Part shown: piece by piece, positions 1 through 5,629 of the stretch | How the letters are laid out: each line of letters begins with the position of its first letter | Numbering within the stretch: the stretch's first letter is position 1 | NCBI GenBank assembly: GCA_031404155.1 | Contig: JANNGZ010000501.1 | Span: 1 to 10,965, forward strand | Length of the DNA: 10,965 bases | Direction: 5' to 3' | Source: JANNGZ01 sp031404155 | GTDB lineage: Bacteria > Pseudomonadota > Gammaproteobacteria > Burkholderiales > Burkholderiaceae_C | Position numbers and translations under genes: made by a program | The notes under the pieces: generated by a model | Told to the model about the DNA's origin: nothing | The model's database searches: none | Seen by the model: only the letters and a program-made list of their open reading frames with translations

Positions 1-80
1 GCCTGCGCGGTCACGGTGTCGGTACCCTCCTCGCGCACATACAGCTTGACCAGCGCCGACGTGTCGCAAAACAGGATCAA
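1..80 (-). CDS. vapC: PIN-domain (VapC-type) toxin, N-terminal part only, runs off the left edge
   Basis: Only the first 26-27 codons are in the window. They read LILFCDTSALVKLYVREEG and then TDTVTAQ, the usual opening of a PIN-domain ribonuclease: a hydrophobic beta strand leading into the first catalytic Asp (FCDTSALVKLY). PIN toxins of type II systems cleave RNA with Mg2+ held by conserved acidic residues, and the cognate antitoxin neutralises them. I place the start at a TTG whose bases overlap the antitoxin stop codon (TTGA), so the pair should be translationally coupled. The remaining acidic residues and the C terminus lie outside the window, so activity cannot be judged. The family call is confident. 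The symbol is the generic one, and the TTG start is inferred. Confidence 0.8.
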   Translation of the reverse strand, partial: MILFCDTSALVKLYVREEGTDTVTAQ

Positions 81-343
81 CCGCGATCCTCCAGCACCAT
101 GTCGCCAATGCCCTTGCCGCGCGGAACCAGCGGTAAAGCCGGTCGCAGCGCCGGCTTGCCGCCGCTCCAGTGCGCGGCACCCTGCGCCAGCAGGCGAGTC
201 ACGCCACCTTTGCCCGTGGGCGGAATGCCAACCATGCGCGCAACGGCTTTGTCGTGAGACGTGATTTCGATGACTTCACCGGCGCGCGCCCGCGCGACAT
301 ATCGCGACAGGCCCGACTTCAGTTCATGGATCGCAATTCGCAT
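77..343 (-). CDS. Phd/YefM-family antitoxin of a type II toxin-antitoxin pair
   Basis: An 88-residue protein that opens MRIAIHELKSGLSRYVARA and continues GEVIEITSHDKAVARMV. This is the N-terminal Phd/YefM dimerisation and DNA-binding fold (residues about 1-45), including the beta strand 'GEVIEIT'. The C-terminal half (about 50-88), rich in Gly, Pro and Leu, would be the flexible toxin-binding tail. Length is normal for the family. The ATG at 343 is preceded by AAGG about six bases upstream, a good ribosome-binding site. The downstream PIN toxin overlaps its stop codon by 4 bases. In this family the antitoxin, alone or with toxin, represses its own promoter. A partly symmetrical AT-rich element just upstream (376-422) is a candidate operator. 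The base composition of that upstream DNA is clearly lower in GC than its surroundings. Confidence 0.88.
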   Translation of the reverse strand: MRIAIHELKSGLSRYVARARAGEVIEITSHDKAVARMVGIPPTGKGGVTRLLAQGAAHWSGGKPALRPALPLVPRGKGIGDMVLEDRG

Positions 344-375
344 ATTGACCTTAATAGAGTTGTTTACCCATCAAC

Positions 376-422
376 AAAAGGCCATATTGTAATCAACATC
401 ATGTAAATACTGGCCTTTTTTT
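376..422. promoter_or_regulatory. AT-rich inverted repeat upstream of the antitoxin gene (operator/promoter or terminator)
   Basis: The arms AAAAGGCCA (376-384) and TGGCCTTTT (411-419) are perfect complements around an AT-rich centre. On the plus strand they are followed by three further T bases (420-422). On the minus strand, upstream of the antitoxin ATG, a TACAAT hexamer (391-386) lies about 42 bases before the start and could be a -10 box, though no convincing -35 is at the right distance. Type II antitoxins usually bind palindromes overlapping their own promoter, so an operator is the favoured reading. The G+C core followed by a T run also fits an intrinsic terminator. No gene runs into it on the plus strand, which makes the terminator reading less useful. 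Confidence 0.45.
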
Positions 423-439
423 GAGCACAACGGCTGCCA

Positions 440-486
440 GCCGCCGACTGGATGAGCGGCGGGAGTCGCCCATCGTGGTCTTTCAG
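440..486. repeat. Copy 1 of a ~45-base hairpin-bearing direct repeat
   Basis: About 47 bases matching 672-716 in the same orientation, with shared blocks GACTGGATG/GACTTGATG, CGGGAGTCGCCC and TTTCAG and only scattered mismatches. The core can fold as a stem around a GGGA loop, here with one mismatch and one G-T pair. Its right end carries, on the minus strand, the stop codon of the toxin scrap at 483-578. With copy 2 it brackets a block of decayed genes. Confidence 0.6.
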
Positions 487-578
487 CAGGCCTCGAACCC
501 CGCTTCCTTCTGCGAGCGCAGCGCAAGCACGACCACCACATAGTCCAGTTCGTCGTACCGGAAGCGGGCCACCGTCCT
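483..578 (-). pseudogene. C-terminal remnant of a RelE/ParE-type toxin
   Basis: Reading minus-strand codons from 578 down to the stop at 485-483 gives RTVARFRYDELDYVV followed by VVLALRSQKEAGFEAC. This resembles the last strand and tail of RelE/ParE toxins, where a 'FRY...VVVLALRHQREAGF'-like ending is common. Only about 31 residues remain of the roughly 95 expected. No start codon or N-terminal half is present, and the DNA just upstream belongs to a different gene remnant in another frame. I read it as a truncated, non-functional toxin gene. The match is by eye to family style, so the exact subfamily is uncertain. A genuine short peptide is unlikely because there is no start or ribosome-binding site. 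Confidence 0.5.
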
Positions 579-664
579 CGGCGAAAAGGCTGAACACACA
601 TTGGGTGAGGAAGTGACTCACCCGCGCGGCGTCGACACCACCGCGGCGCAAGGGGATCGTCCAG
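559..664 (-). pseudogene. Fragment of a restriction-modification N6-adenine DNA methyltransferase
   Basis: Minus-strand codons from 664 downward read WTIPLRRGGVDAARVSHFL and then TQCVFSLFAEDGGPLP. The block 'VAHFLxxCLFxxFAEDxGLLP' is typical of the N-terminal helical part of large class I SAM-dependent N6 DNA methyltransferases (YeeA/type IIG-like). Those proteins exceed 900 residues; only about 35 codons survive here. At its 3' end the frame overlaps by about 20 bases, out of frame, with the toxin remnant, as expected of a deletion junction. This suggests the locus once held a restriction-modification system that was deleted. The family call rests on one motif block. Confidence 0.5.
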
Positions 665-671
665 ATGCTGG

Positions 672-716
672 GCCGCTGACTTGATGGGCGACGGGAGTCG
701 CCCTTCGTCGTTTCAG
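672..716. repeat. Copy 2 of the ~45-base direct repeat, with a perfect 7-bp hairpin
   Basis: This copy contains GGGCGAC (686-692), a GGGA loop (693-696) and GTCGCCC (697-703), a perfect seven-pair stem. The flanks match copy 1 at 440-486, ending in TTTCAG. No T run follows closely enough to call it a standard terminator. It may be a small REP-like element or the duplicated edge of a former insertion. Confidence 0.6.
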
Positions 717-760
717 GCCAAGGCATCATCACGCGCGCAACAACCCGCCCACCTCGCTCC

Positions 761-1063
761 ATGCTCACCAAAATCATCTCCGCCGTCGTGATCATCACCC
801 TCGCACTGCTCGCCCTCACCAGCTGCGGCACCATCGAGTCGGGAAACGTCGGCGTGCGCACCACGTTCGGCAAGGTCAACCCGGAGGAGGTCGAGGGCTT
901 CGCCAAGGCCGACCAGATCATCAAGCAGAGCCTGACCCGCGAATACCTGCAACACGAGTCGAACCTGGCCTTGCAGAAGTTTGCCGGAAAGGGCGGCACG
1001 GCCAAGGTGGTGATTCCGGCCAACATGCAAACCGCGCCCTTGATCAACTTCGGCGCCAGGTGA
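761..1063 (+). CDS. Internally deleted SPFH/prohibitin-like lipoprotein (100 residues)
   Basis: Residues 1-22 form a lipoprotein signal (hydrophobic stretch 5-19, lipobox LTSC with Cys22). Residues 23-44 read GTIESGNVGVRTTFGKVNPEEV, in two parts: GTIESGNVGV is the usual entry into an SPFH (stomatin/prohibitin/flotillin) domain, then TTFGKVNPEEV. From about residue 46 the protein jumps to a sequence (FAKADQIIKQSLTREYLQ, then ALQKFAGKGGTAKVVIPANM) that looks like the far C terminus of the same family, ending in PLINFGAR. Full-length relatives are near 280-300 residues, so most of the SPFH domain and coiled coil appear to be lost without breaking the frame. I see no clear ribosome-binding site before ATG 761. 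The stop overlaps the next gene's start (TGATG), so the short frame may be kept for coupling. It may instead be a remnant on its way out. Confidence 0.7.
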   Translation: MLTKIISAVVIITLALLALTSCGTIESGNVGVRTTFGKVNPEEVEGFAKADQIIKQSLTREYLQHESNLALQKFAGKGGTAKVVIPANMQTAPLINFGAR

Positions 1064-2106
1064 TGCGCATCGCCTACCCGGCACCGCTGCAACCCGGCTC
1101 GCGCATCGCGGTCACCGCGCCGAGCTCCGGCGTCGAGCCGCCACTGCACCCGCGCCTGGATCTCGCGATCGCGCACTTGCAGGCGCAAGGCTTCGGGGTG
1201 GAAGAAGGCCGATGCCTGCGCGCCGAAGTCCACAGCGCCAGCGCAGGCGCGCAAGAGCGCGCCGCCGAGCTGATGCACCTCCTGCTGCGCGAGGACATCG
1301 ACGCTGTCATCCCGCCCTGGGGCGGCGAACTCGCGATTGAACTGCTCGACCGGCTCGACTGGCGCGCGCTCGAAAACGCAAGACCGAAGTGGATGCTCGG
1401 CTACTCCGACAACAGCACGCTGCTGCTGCCGCTCACCTTGCGCCTGAGCTGGGCCACGGCGCACGGCCCTTGCCTGATGGACCTGGTGGCGGGCCAGACC
1501 GACCCGCTGACACTCCACACGATGGCGGTGCTGGCCACCGCCGCGGGTGGCAGCGTCGCGCAGCAACAGTCCAGCCATTGGCAATCGAAATGGACCGACT
1601 TCGCGCAGGTTCCCGACACCACCTATGCACTCACCGAACCCACACGCTGGCGCGCGCTCGGTGGCGGCGACGAGGCGCAGTTTTCCGGCCGCCTGGCCGG
1701 CGGCTGCATCGACACCCTGATGCACACCGCCGGCACCGAGCATGGCGACCTGCGCGGCTTCATCGAGCGTTTTGGCTCCAGCGACGGCGTCGTGCTCTAC
1801 CTTGAAAACGCCGAGCTGTCGCCCACGGCACTGGTGCGTGCCCTGCACCGCCTGCGCTGGGCCGGCTGGTTCGATGGCATCGCCGGCCTCTTGATCGGCC
1901 GCTCGGCCGCGCCCGACACCAGCGCGCCGACGGCGCTGTGCTACCGCGACGCGCTGCGCTCGGTGCTCGGCGCCTTGAGCTGCCCGGTGCTGATCGATGT
2001 CGACATCGGCCACCGCCCGCCGCAGCTCACCCTGGTGAACGGCGCGGTCGCGTTGGTGCGGTGGCGCGAGGCCGACGGCGGCCGCTTGCTGCAGACCTTT
2101 CGCTGA
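1063..2106 (+). CDS. S66-family serine peptidase, LD-carboxypeptidase/MccF-like
   Basis: A 347-residue cytoplasmic protein without a signal peptide. S66 enzymes use a Ser-Glu-His triad. LdcA trims the terminal D-Ala from murein tetrapeptides during cell-wall recycling, and MccF inactivates microcin C-like aminoacyl nucleotides. The nucleophile elbow is GYSDNS (Ser115), the Glu lies in LYLENAE (Glu248) and the His in DIGHRPPQ (His317), all in the family order and spacing. Residues 84-92 (PPWGGELAI) match the 'GG' oxyanion region, and AGGCIDTL (212-219) the interdomain segment. Length is as expected. The start is ATG 1063, overlapping the previous stop as TGATG; a GTG at 1060 is an alternative. 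The LYLENAE sequence leans towards the MccF-like branch, so I avoid naming it ldcA. Confidence 0.88.
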   Translation: MRIAYPAPLQPGSRIAVTAPSSGVEPPLHPRLDLAIAHLQAQGFGVEEGRCLRAEVHSASAGAQERAAELMHLLLREDIDAVIPPWGGELAIELLDRLDWRALENARPKWMLGYSDNSTLLLPLTLRLSWATAHGPCLMDLVAGQTDPLTLHTMAVLATAAGGSVAQQQSSHWQSKWTDFAQVPDTTYALTEPTRWRALGGGDEAQFSGRLAGGCIDTLMHTAGTEHGDLRGFIERFGSSDGVVLYLENAELSPTALVRALHRLRWAGWFDGIAGLLIGRSAAPDTSAPTALCYRDALRSVLGALSCPVLIDVDIGHRPPQLTLVNGAVALVRWREADGGRLLQTFR

Positions 2107-2127
2107 GCTGCCGCCGCCCACTGGTGC

Positions 2128-2161
2128 GGTTCTGCTTGAGGTTCTGCTGAGCTTCGGCTGA
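2128..2161. repeat. Short imperfect direct repeats after the S66 gene
   Basis: Three adjacent units of 11-12 bases, GGTTCTGCTTGA, GGTTCTGCTGA and GCTTCGGCTGA, follow the S66 stop codon. They are probably slippage products in non-coding DNA. No function is suggested. Confidence 0.4.
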
Positions 2162-2243
2162 TGAACCGCCGCGAGCGCGGATGCGCCGCCAGGCCGCCGC
2201 GGCGCCGGCCCGCGCGCCGCTGCCGCGGCCGTCGTCGTCGATG

Positions 2244-2300
2244 TCCTACAGGCTCCTTCGCCTACCGCCGATGGACGGCGGTGCCGCGGCGAGCGACAGT
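2244..2300 (+). promoter_or_regulatory. Shared-architecture promoter, copy 1, ahead of response regulator 1
   Basis: TCCTACA (2244-2250) is followed by 21 bases, then TGGACG (2272-2277) as a -35-like box, 17 bases, and GACAGT (2295-2300) as a -10-like box. CCGCCGATGG (2265-2274) overlaps the -35. The same spacing recurs in three other intergenic regions here (4203, 4930, 7018). The -10-like box ends 51 bases before the response-regulator start, against 50 in module 2. The weak -35 and -10 and the fixed upstream TCCTACA suggest activator-dependent transcription. Boxes are seen; the role is inferred. Confidence 0.55.
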
Positions 2301-2351
2301 GCCTGCGTGAGACCTTTCCCTTTTCAATCTCCGCTGGCTGGAGACAGCTGT

Positions 2352-2762
2352 GTGAAAAAAATCCAAGCCTTCATCGTTGAGGACAGCATGGTCATCCAGG
2401 AGAACCTGATCGCTGCGTTGGAAGAACTGGCGCCGTTGACGGTGGTCGGCACCGCCGAAGACGAGCCCGGCGCGATCGCGTGGTTGAGCGACCCGGCCAA
2501 CCGCTGCGACCTGGCGGTGCTCGACATCGTGCTCAGCCGCGGTTCGGGCCTGGGCGTGTTGCGCTCGCTCGACCGCGCCGGCGCGTCCTGCAAACGTGTG
2601 GTGCTGAGCAACCTGAGCAACCGCAGCCACCCCAGGCTGCGCAGCAAATGCCTGGCCCTCGGTGCCAGCCGCGTGTTCGACAAGTCGGTCGATATCGACG
2701 ACCTGGTCGCCTACTGCCAGCAGCTGGCCGCGGCCCGCTCGCACCCGCAACCCGCGGCCTGA
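2352..2762 (+). CDS. Stand-alone receiver-domain response regulator, module 1
   Basis: A 136-residue protein made only of a CheY-like receiver domain; no DNA-binding or enzymatic output domain follows. Visible landmarks are the acidic pair after FIVED (Glu10, Asp11), the phosphoacceptor Asp58 in AVLDIVL, the Ser86 switch position in VVLSN, and Lys111 in FDKS. It should accept phosphate from the adjacent kinase and act by protein contact, or serve as a phosphate sink. I start it at GTG 2352 because GGAG sits eight bases upstream and because the paralogue at 5037 begins at the matching place (VKKIQAFIVED against VYELKAFIVED). In-frame codons further upstream run through the promoter element and are not believable. 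The kinase gene follows after 50 bases, so the two are probably one transcript. By eye it shares roughly 60-65% identity with the module 2 regulator. Confidence 0.88.
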   Translation: MKKIQAFIVEDSMVIQENLIAALEELAPLTVVGTAEDEPGAIAWLSDPANRCDLAVLDIVLSRGSGLGVLRSLDRAGASCKRVVLSNLSNRSHPRLRSKCLALGASRVFDKSVDIDDLVAYCQQLAAARSHPQPAA

Positions 2763-2812
2763 GGCGGCTTGGTGCAGCGGCATGCCGCGGCCGGATGCCG
2801 CCAGACCACGCG

Positions 2813-4177
2813 ATGACCCTTCTCGACACCCTGGACAGCGTACGGCGCAGCCGCTTCGCGGCGCCGATAGCGATCCTGGCCGTCGCCTTCATGCTGGGCG
2901 CCAACGAGGTCAGCTACCGGCGCGCCGAAGCCCAGATGGCGTTGGGGCAGCAGGCGCGCAACGGCCGGGTCGAGGTCAACCGTTTGCTGCTGCTGATGCT
3001 GAATGCCGAAACCGGCGCACGCGGCTACCTGTTGACCGGCCGCCCGGACTACCGCGAGCCTTACCAGCAAGCCGTGGCCGGGATCGAGAGCCAGCTGGTC
3101 AAGCTGCGGCAGGTGTACGGAGATTCGCAGCAGCATGCCGCCGGGGCCCGCGAGTTGGAGGAGCTGGCGCGGCAGACGCTCTCGGTGCTCGAGACCACAC
3201 TCAAGCTCTACGACGAGGGCAAGGGCGAGGACCCGGCCTGGCGCGAGCTGCTGTTGACCGACATCGGGCGCGAACGCATGAACGCCCTGAGGCAGCTCGC
3301 GGGCCGCATCAGCGCGCAGCAGCTGACGCAGGTGGAAGCGGCACAGCATGCGCTCTCGAACACGCTGCTGGAGGATCGCATCGGCATTGCCGTCCTGTTG
3401 CTGCTCGGTCTCATCTCGGTGTTGTTGTACCTGCATCAGACCAACAAACTCTCTCGTGCCAGCGACGAGCAACGCCGGCTGTTGCAGGCTGAAGGCGAGA
3501 AGCTCGAATCCGAAGTGCAACGGCGCACGCGGGAGCTGACCCAGACCGCGCGTTACCTGCAAACCGTGCGCGAGGACGAGCGCCGCCGCCTGGCGCGCGA
3601 ACTGCACGACGAACTCGGCGGGCTGCTAACCACGGCCAAACTCGACTTGGCGCGCATGCGCAAGCAGTTGAGCGGTGCCCCACCGGGGGTGCTCGAGCGC
3701 ATCACACACCTGGCGGGCACGCTGGACGACGGCATCGCGCTCAAGCGCCGGGTGATCGAGAACCTGCGGCCGTCGGCGCTGGACAACCTCGGCCTGAAGG
3801 CCGCGCTCGAAATCCTGAGCACCGAGTTTGCCGACGCTGCCGGCCTCACCCTGGACGCCCGCATCGACGAGGTGCCGCTGGAGTCCAGCGCCAAACTGAG
3901 CGTCTACCGCCTGGTGCAGGAGGCGCTGACCAACGTCTCCAAGTACGCCGCGGCGCGCCGGGTGCGGGTGCAGCTCCAGTGCGAGCGCGACAGCGTCCGC
4001 GTGGAGGTCGAGGACGACGGCAGCGGCTTCGAAACGGATGCATTGGCCGTCGGCACCCATGGCCTGGCCGGCATGCGCATCCGCATCGAATCCCACGGCG
4101 GCCGCCTCGACGTGCGCTCGGCGCCGGGGGCGGGCACGAGCATCTCGGCGCAACTGCCAATCTCCGCCGGCACTTGA
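2813..4177 (+). CDS. CHASE3 sensor histidine kinase (NarX/HisKA_3 type), module 1
   Basis: 454 residues. Membrane segment 1 is at about 16-31; a periplasmic CHASE3 domain at about 40-183 carries its hallmark VNRLLLLMLNAETGARGYL then TGRPDYREPYQQAV; membrane segment 2 is at about 189-207. A coiled linker (215-250) leads to HisKA_3 with ARELHDELGG (phospho-His265), then a HATPase core with N-box QEALTNVSKYA (Asn374), G1 VEDDGSGF and G2 GTHGLAGM (414-421). The C-terminal core is complete, so an active kinase is expected. CHASE3 domains are extracytoplasmic sensors of unknown ligand. I chose ATG 2813 because it aligns residue by residue with the paralogue start (MTLLDTLDSVRRSRF against MVLMQTFDTVRRSRF); an in-frame ATG at 2795 is possible. 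Neither has a strong ribosome-binding site. The receiver gene just upstream is the likely partner. Confidence 0.92.
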   Translation: MTLLDTLDSVRRSRFAAPIAILAVAFMLGANEVSYRRAEAQMALGQQARNGRVEVNRLLLLMLNAETGARGYLLTGRPDYREPYQQAVAGIESQLVKLRQVYGDSQQHAAGARELEELARQTLSVLETTLKLYDEGKGEDPAWRELLLTDIGRERMNALRQLAGRISAQQLTQVEAAQHALSNTLLEDRIGIAVLLLLGLISVLLYLHQTNKLSRASDEQRRLLQAEGEKLESEVQRRTRELTQTARYLQTVREDERRRLARELHDELGGLLTTAKLDLARMRKQLSGAPPGVLERITHLAGTLDDGIALKRRVIENLRPSALDNLGLKAALEILSTEFADAAGLTLDARIDEVPLESSAKLSVYRLVQEALTNVSKYAAARRVRVQLQCERDSVRVEVEDDGSGFETDALAVGTHGLAGMRIRIESHGGRLDVRSAPGAGTSISAQLPISAGT

Positions 4178-4202
4178 ACTGATACGAGCTTGCGTTCCCT
4201 TC

Positions 4203-4259
4203 TCCTACAAGACAACGCGCAGGCCGCCGACCGGCAAGAGCCGGCACGCGGACTATCGT
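4203..4259 (+). promoter_or_regulatory. Shared-architecture promoter, copy 2, ahead of BON gene 1
   Basis: TCCTACA (4203-4209), then CCGGCA (4231-4236) as a -35-like box, a 17-base spacer and TATCGT (4254-4259) as a -10-like box, in exactly the phase seen at 2244, 4930 and 7018. GCCGCCGAC (4223-4231) abuts the -35 as in the copy before BON gene 2. It starts 25 bases after the kinase 1 stop, so BON gene 1 probably has its own promoter and is not just read through from the kinase. Confidence 0.55.
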
Positions 4260-4334
4260 TTTTGCAGGCGCTCACACCCCAGGCGGGGCAGCGCCGCGCT
4301 GGTGCCCGCTTCGGGCGAAACCCAAGGAGAACCG

Positions 4335-4787
4335 ATGATGAACACGCCCGCTCTGAAGTTCACGCCGCTGCTGGCGACGCTGGTGGCCGCGCTTGCGCTC
4401 ACCGCCTGCAACCGCAGGGACGAATCGCCCACGGCTGGCCAGGTGCTCGACCGCACCGTCAACAAGGTCGAGGAAAAGGCCAAGGAGGTCGGCGCCGAGG
4501 TGAAGGCCGCCACGACGAAAAGCACCGACGCCGAGGGCAAGTCGACGAACCCGGTGGTCAACAGCGTGCGCGACGCCGCGATCACCGCTGAGATCAAAAC
4601 CCTGTTGGCCAAGGATCCGGGCTTGAGCGCGCTGCGCATCGACGTCGACACCGCCGGTGGCCGTGTGGCGCTGCGTGGCACCGCCCCAAGCGCCGAGTCG
4701 CGCGACCGCGCCACGCTGCTTGCCAAGGGTGTCGGCGGCGTCAGCGCGGTGGAGAATCAACTCGTGGTCAAGGCGCCTTCGTCCTGA
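4335..4787 (+). CDS. BON-domain lipoprotein, module 1
   Basis: 150 residues. It has a lipoprotein signal with hydrophobic core 12-22 and lipobox LTAC (Cys25), then a charged, Lys/Glu-rich linker (about 30-75), then one BON domain (about 80-147): AAITAEIKTLLAKDPGL, the strand RIDVDTAGGRVALRGTA, and a closing GVSAVENQLVV. BON domains (OsmY and DolP families) bind phospholipid and help keep the envelope intact under stress. Asn26 after the Cys is not the Asp inner-membrane retention signal, so outer-membrane sorting is likely. AAGGAGA (4324-4330) precedes two adjacent ATG codons; either 4335 or 4338 would work. It follows the kinase gene and its own promoter copy. A homologous gene occupies the same place in module 2. 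The ligand and client are unknown. Confidence 0.88.
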   Translation: MMNTPALKFTPLLATLVAALALTACNRRDESPTAGQVLDRTVNKVEEKAKEVGAEVKAATTKSTDAEGKSTNPVVNSVRDAAITAEIKTLLAKDPGLSALRIDVDTAGGRVALRGTAPSAESRDRATLLAKGVGGVSAVENQLVVKAPSS

Positions 4788-4929
4788 GCTGGCCCCGTCG
4801 AGCGCAACACGGCAGCACGCCCCGACACGCGGTGGCAACCGCGGGTTCGGCGCGTCGGCCGCGGCAACCTGTGGCGCGGCCGGCGCACCTGGAAGGCCCG
4901 GGCCGCCGTGGCCGGCCGGGTAGGCGTCG

Positions 4930-4986
4930 TCCTACAAGCTCTCCCGGGTCCGGCTGATCGACAGCACACGCCCAAGTTCCGACAGT
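4930..4986 (+). promoter_or_regulatory. Shared-architecture promoter, copy 3, ahead of response regulator 2
   Basis: TCCTACA (4930-4936), TCGACA (4958-4963) as the -35-like box, 17 bases, and GACAGT (4981-4986) as the -10-like box, with the same offsets as the other copies. CGACAGTGC is shared with the copy before response regulator 1, and the distance to the regulator start (50 bases) is nearly identical. TCGACA is the closest of the four to the consensus -35 TTGACA. Confidence 0.55.
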
Positions 4987-5036
4987 GCAAGCTTGGTGGT
5001 ACCTTCGCGCAAATTTCGCTCCCGTGGAACTGTCTC

Positions 5037-5450
5037 GTGTATGAACTGAAGGCCTTCATCGTTGAAGACAGCCCGGTGATCCAGGAGAACCTGATCGCCG
5101 CCCTGGAGGAGATGGTGCCGCTGAAGGTGATGGGTTGCGCCGAGGACGAGTCCGGAGCCATCACCTGGCTGAGCAAACCCGCGAACCATTGTGATGTCGC
5201 GGTGCTGGACCTGTTTCTGCGCCAGGGTTCGGGCCTCGGCGTGCTGCGCTGGCTGATGCAAACCGGCACCCGCTGCGAACGGGTGGTGCTGACCAACTAC
5301 GCCAACCCCGACCTGCGCAAACATTGCCTCGCGCTCGGCGCCAGCCGGGTGTTCGACAAATCCGGCGAGATCGACGCGCTGATCGACTACTGCCAGTCGC
5401 TCGCCGTTGCGCGGACCGCCGAGCAGGCCGCCGCCCGAGCCGCCGGCTGA
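5037..5450 (+). CDS. Stand-alone receiver-domain response regulator, module 2
   Basis: 137 residues, again only a receiver domain: Glu10/Asp11 in FIVED, phosphoacceptor Asp58 in AVLDLFL, Thr86 in VVLTN, Lys108 in FDKS. An Ala-rich tail (about 124-137) replaces any output domain. Long stretches are identical to the module 1 protein (VIQENLIAALEE, GSGLGVLR, CLALGASRVFDKS); the only length difference in the core is a three-residue gap near position 91. The GTG start at 5037 is chosen because it matches the paralogue; a weak GGAA lies seven bases upstream, and the ATG at 5041 is out of frame. The gap to its kinase is 179 bases, against 50 in module 1, so the kinase here may have an additional promoter. 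Confidence 0.88.
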   Translation: MYELKAFIVEDSPVIQENLIAALEEMVPLKVMGCAEDESGAITWLSKPANHCDVAVLDLFLRQGSGLGVLRWLMQTGTRCERVVLTNYANPDLRKHCLALGASRVFDKSGEIDALIDYCQSLAVARTAEQAAARAAG

Positions 5451-5590
5451 GCGGCCTCGGTCCGGTATCGCGCCCTGCGCGGCCGCAAAAAAGGCACGCC
5501 CGCCGCGCGAGCGCCGGGACGGACAACGCGGGCGGCATCACCTCGAGAGCGCCCCAGGTGGCGTTGCCGCCGCCCACCGAGGGGAATGAG

Positions 5591-5607
5591 TAAAGTGGCA
5601 AAGCCAC
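5591..5607 (+). promoter_or_regulatory. Small hairpin with a -10-like box in the gap between regulator 2 and kinase 2
   Basis: TAAAGT (5591-5596) resembles a -10 box and overlaps GTGGC-AAA-GCCAC (5595-5607), a perfect five-pair stem. No matching -35 at 17 bases and no TCCTACA element are present. The kinase ribosome-binding site TGAGG (5617-5621) follows closely. It could be a start-proximal hairpin or a secondary promoter. The rest of the 5451-5629 gap shows nothing coding. Confidence 0.3.
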
Positions 5608-5629
5608 ATTGAGTCTTGAGGTCTCCACG

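Noticed and set aside
364..2121. A long open frame on the minus strand opposite the S66 peptidase gene
   Set aside because: It is a by-product of high-GC codon bias. Its translation opposite the peptidase is low-complexity Ala/Arg/Gly/Gln, whereas the plus strand gives a complete S66 protein. Only its stretch at about 559-664 carries a family-like block, reported as a remnant.
2181..2351. An N-terminal extension of response regulator 1 reading through its upstream region
   Set aside because: The extension crosses the conserved promoter element, has no counterpart in the paralogue, and has a poorer ribosome-binding site than GTG 2352.
4240..4265. A sigma-54-like GGCACG followed by TTGC
   Set aside because: The distance between the two blocks is far larger than the four bases required of a -24/-12 promoter.
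4788..4929. Hairpin CGCGGT-GGCA-ACCGCG (4828-4843) after BON gene 1, as a terminator
   Set aside because: No T run follows, and such six-pair GC stems are expected often in DNA of this composition.
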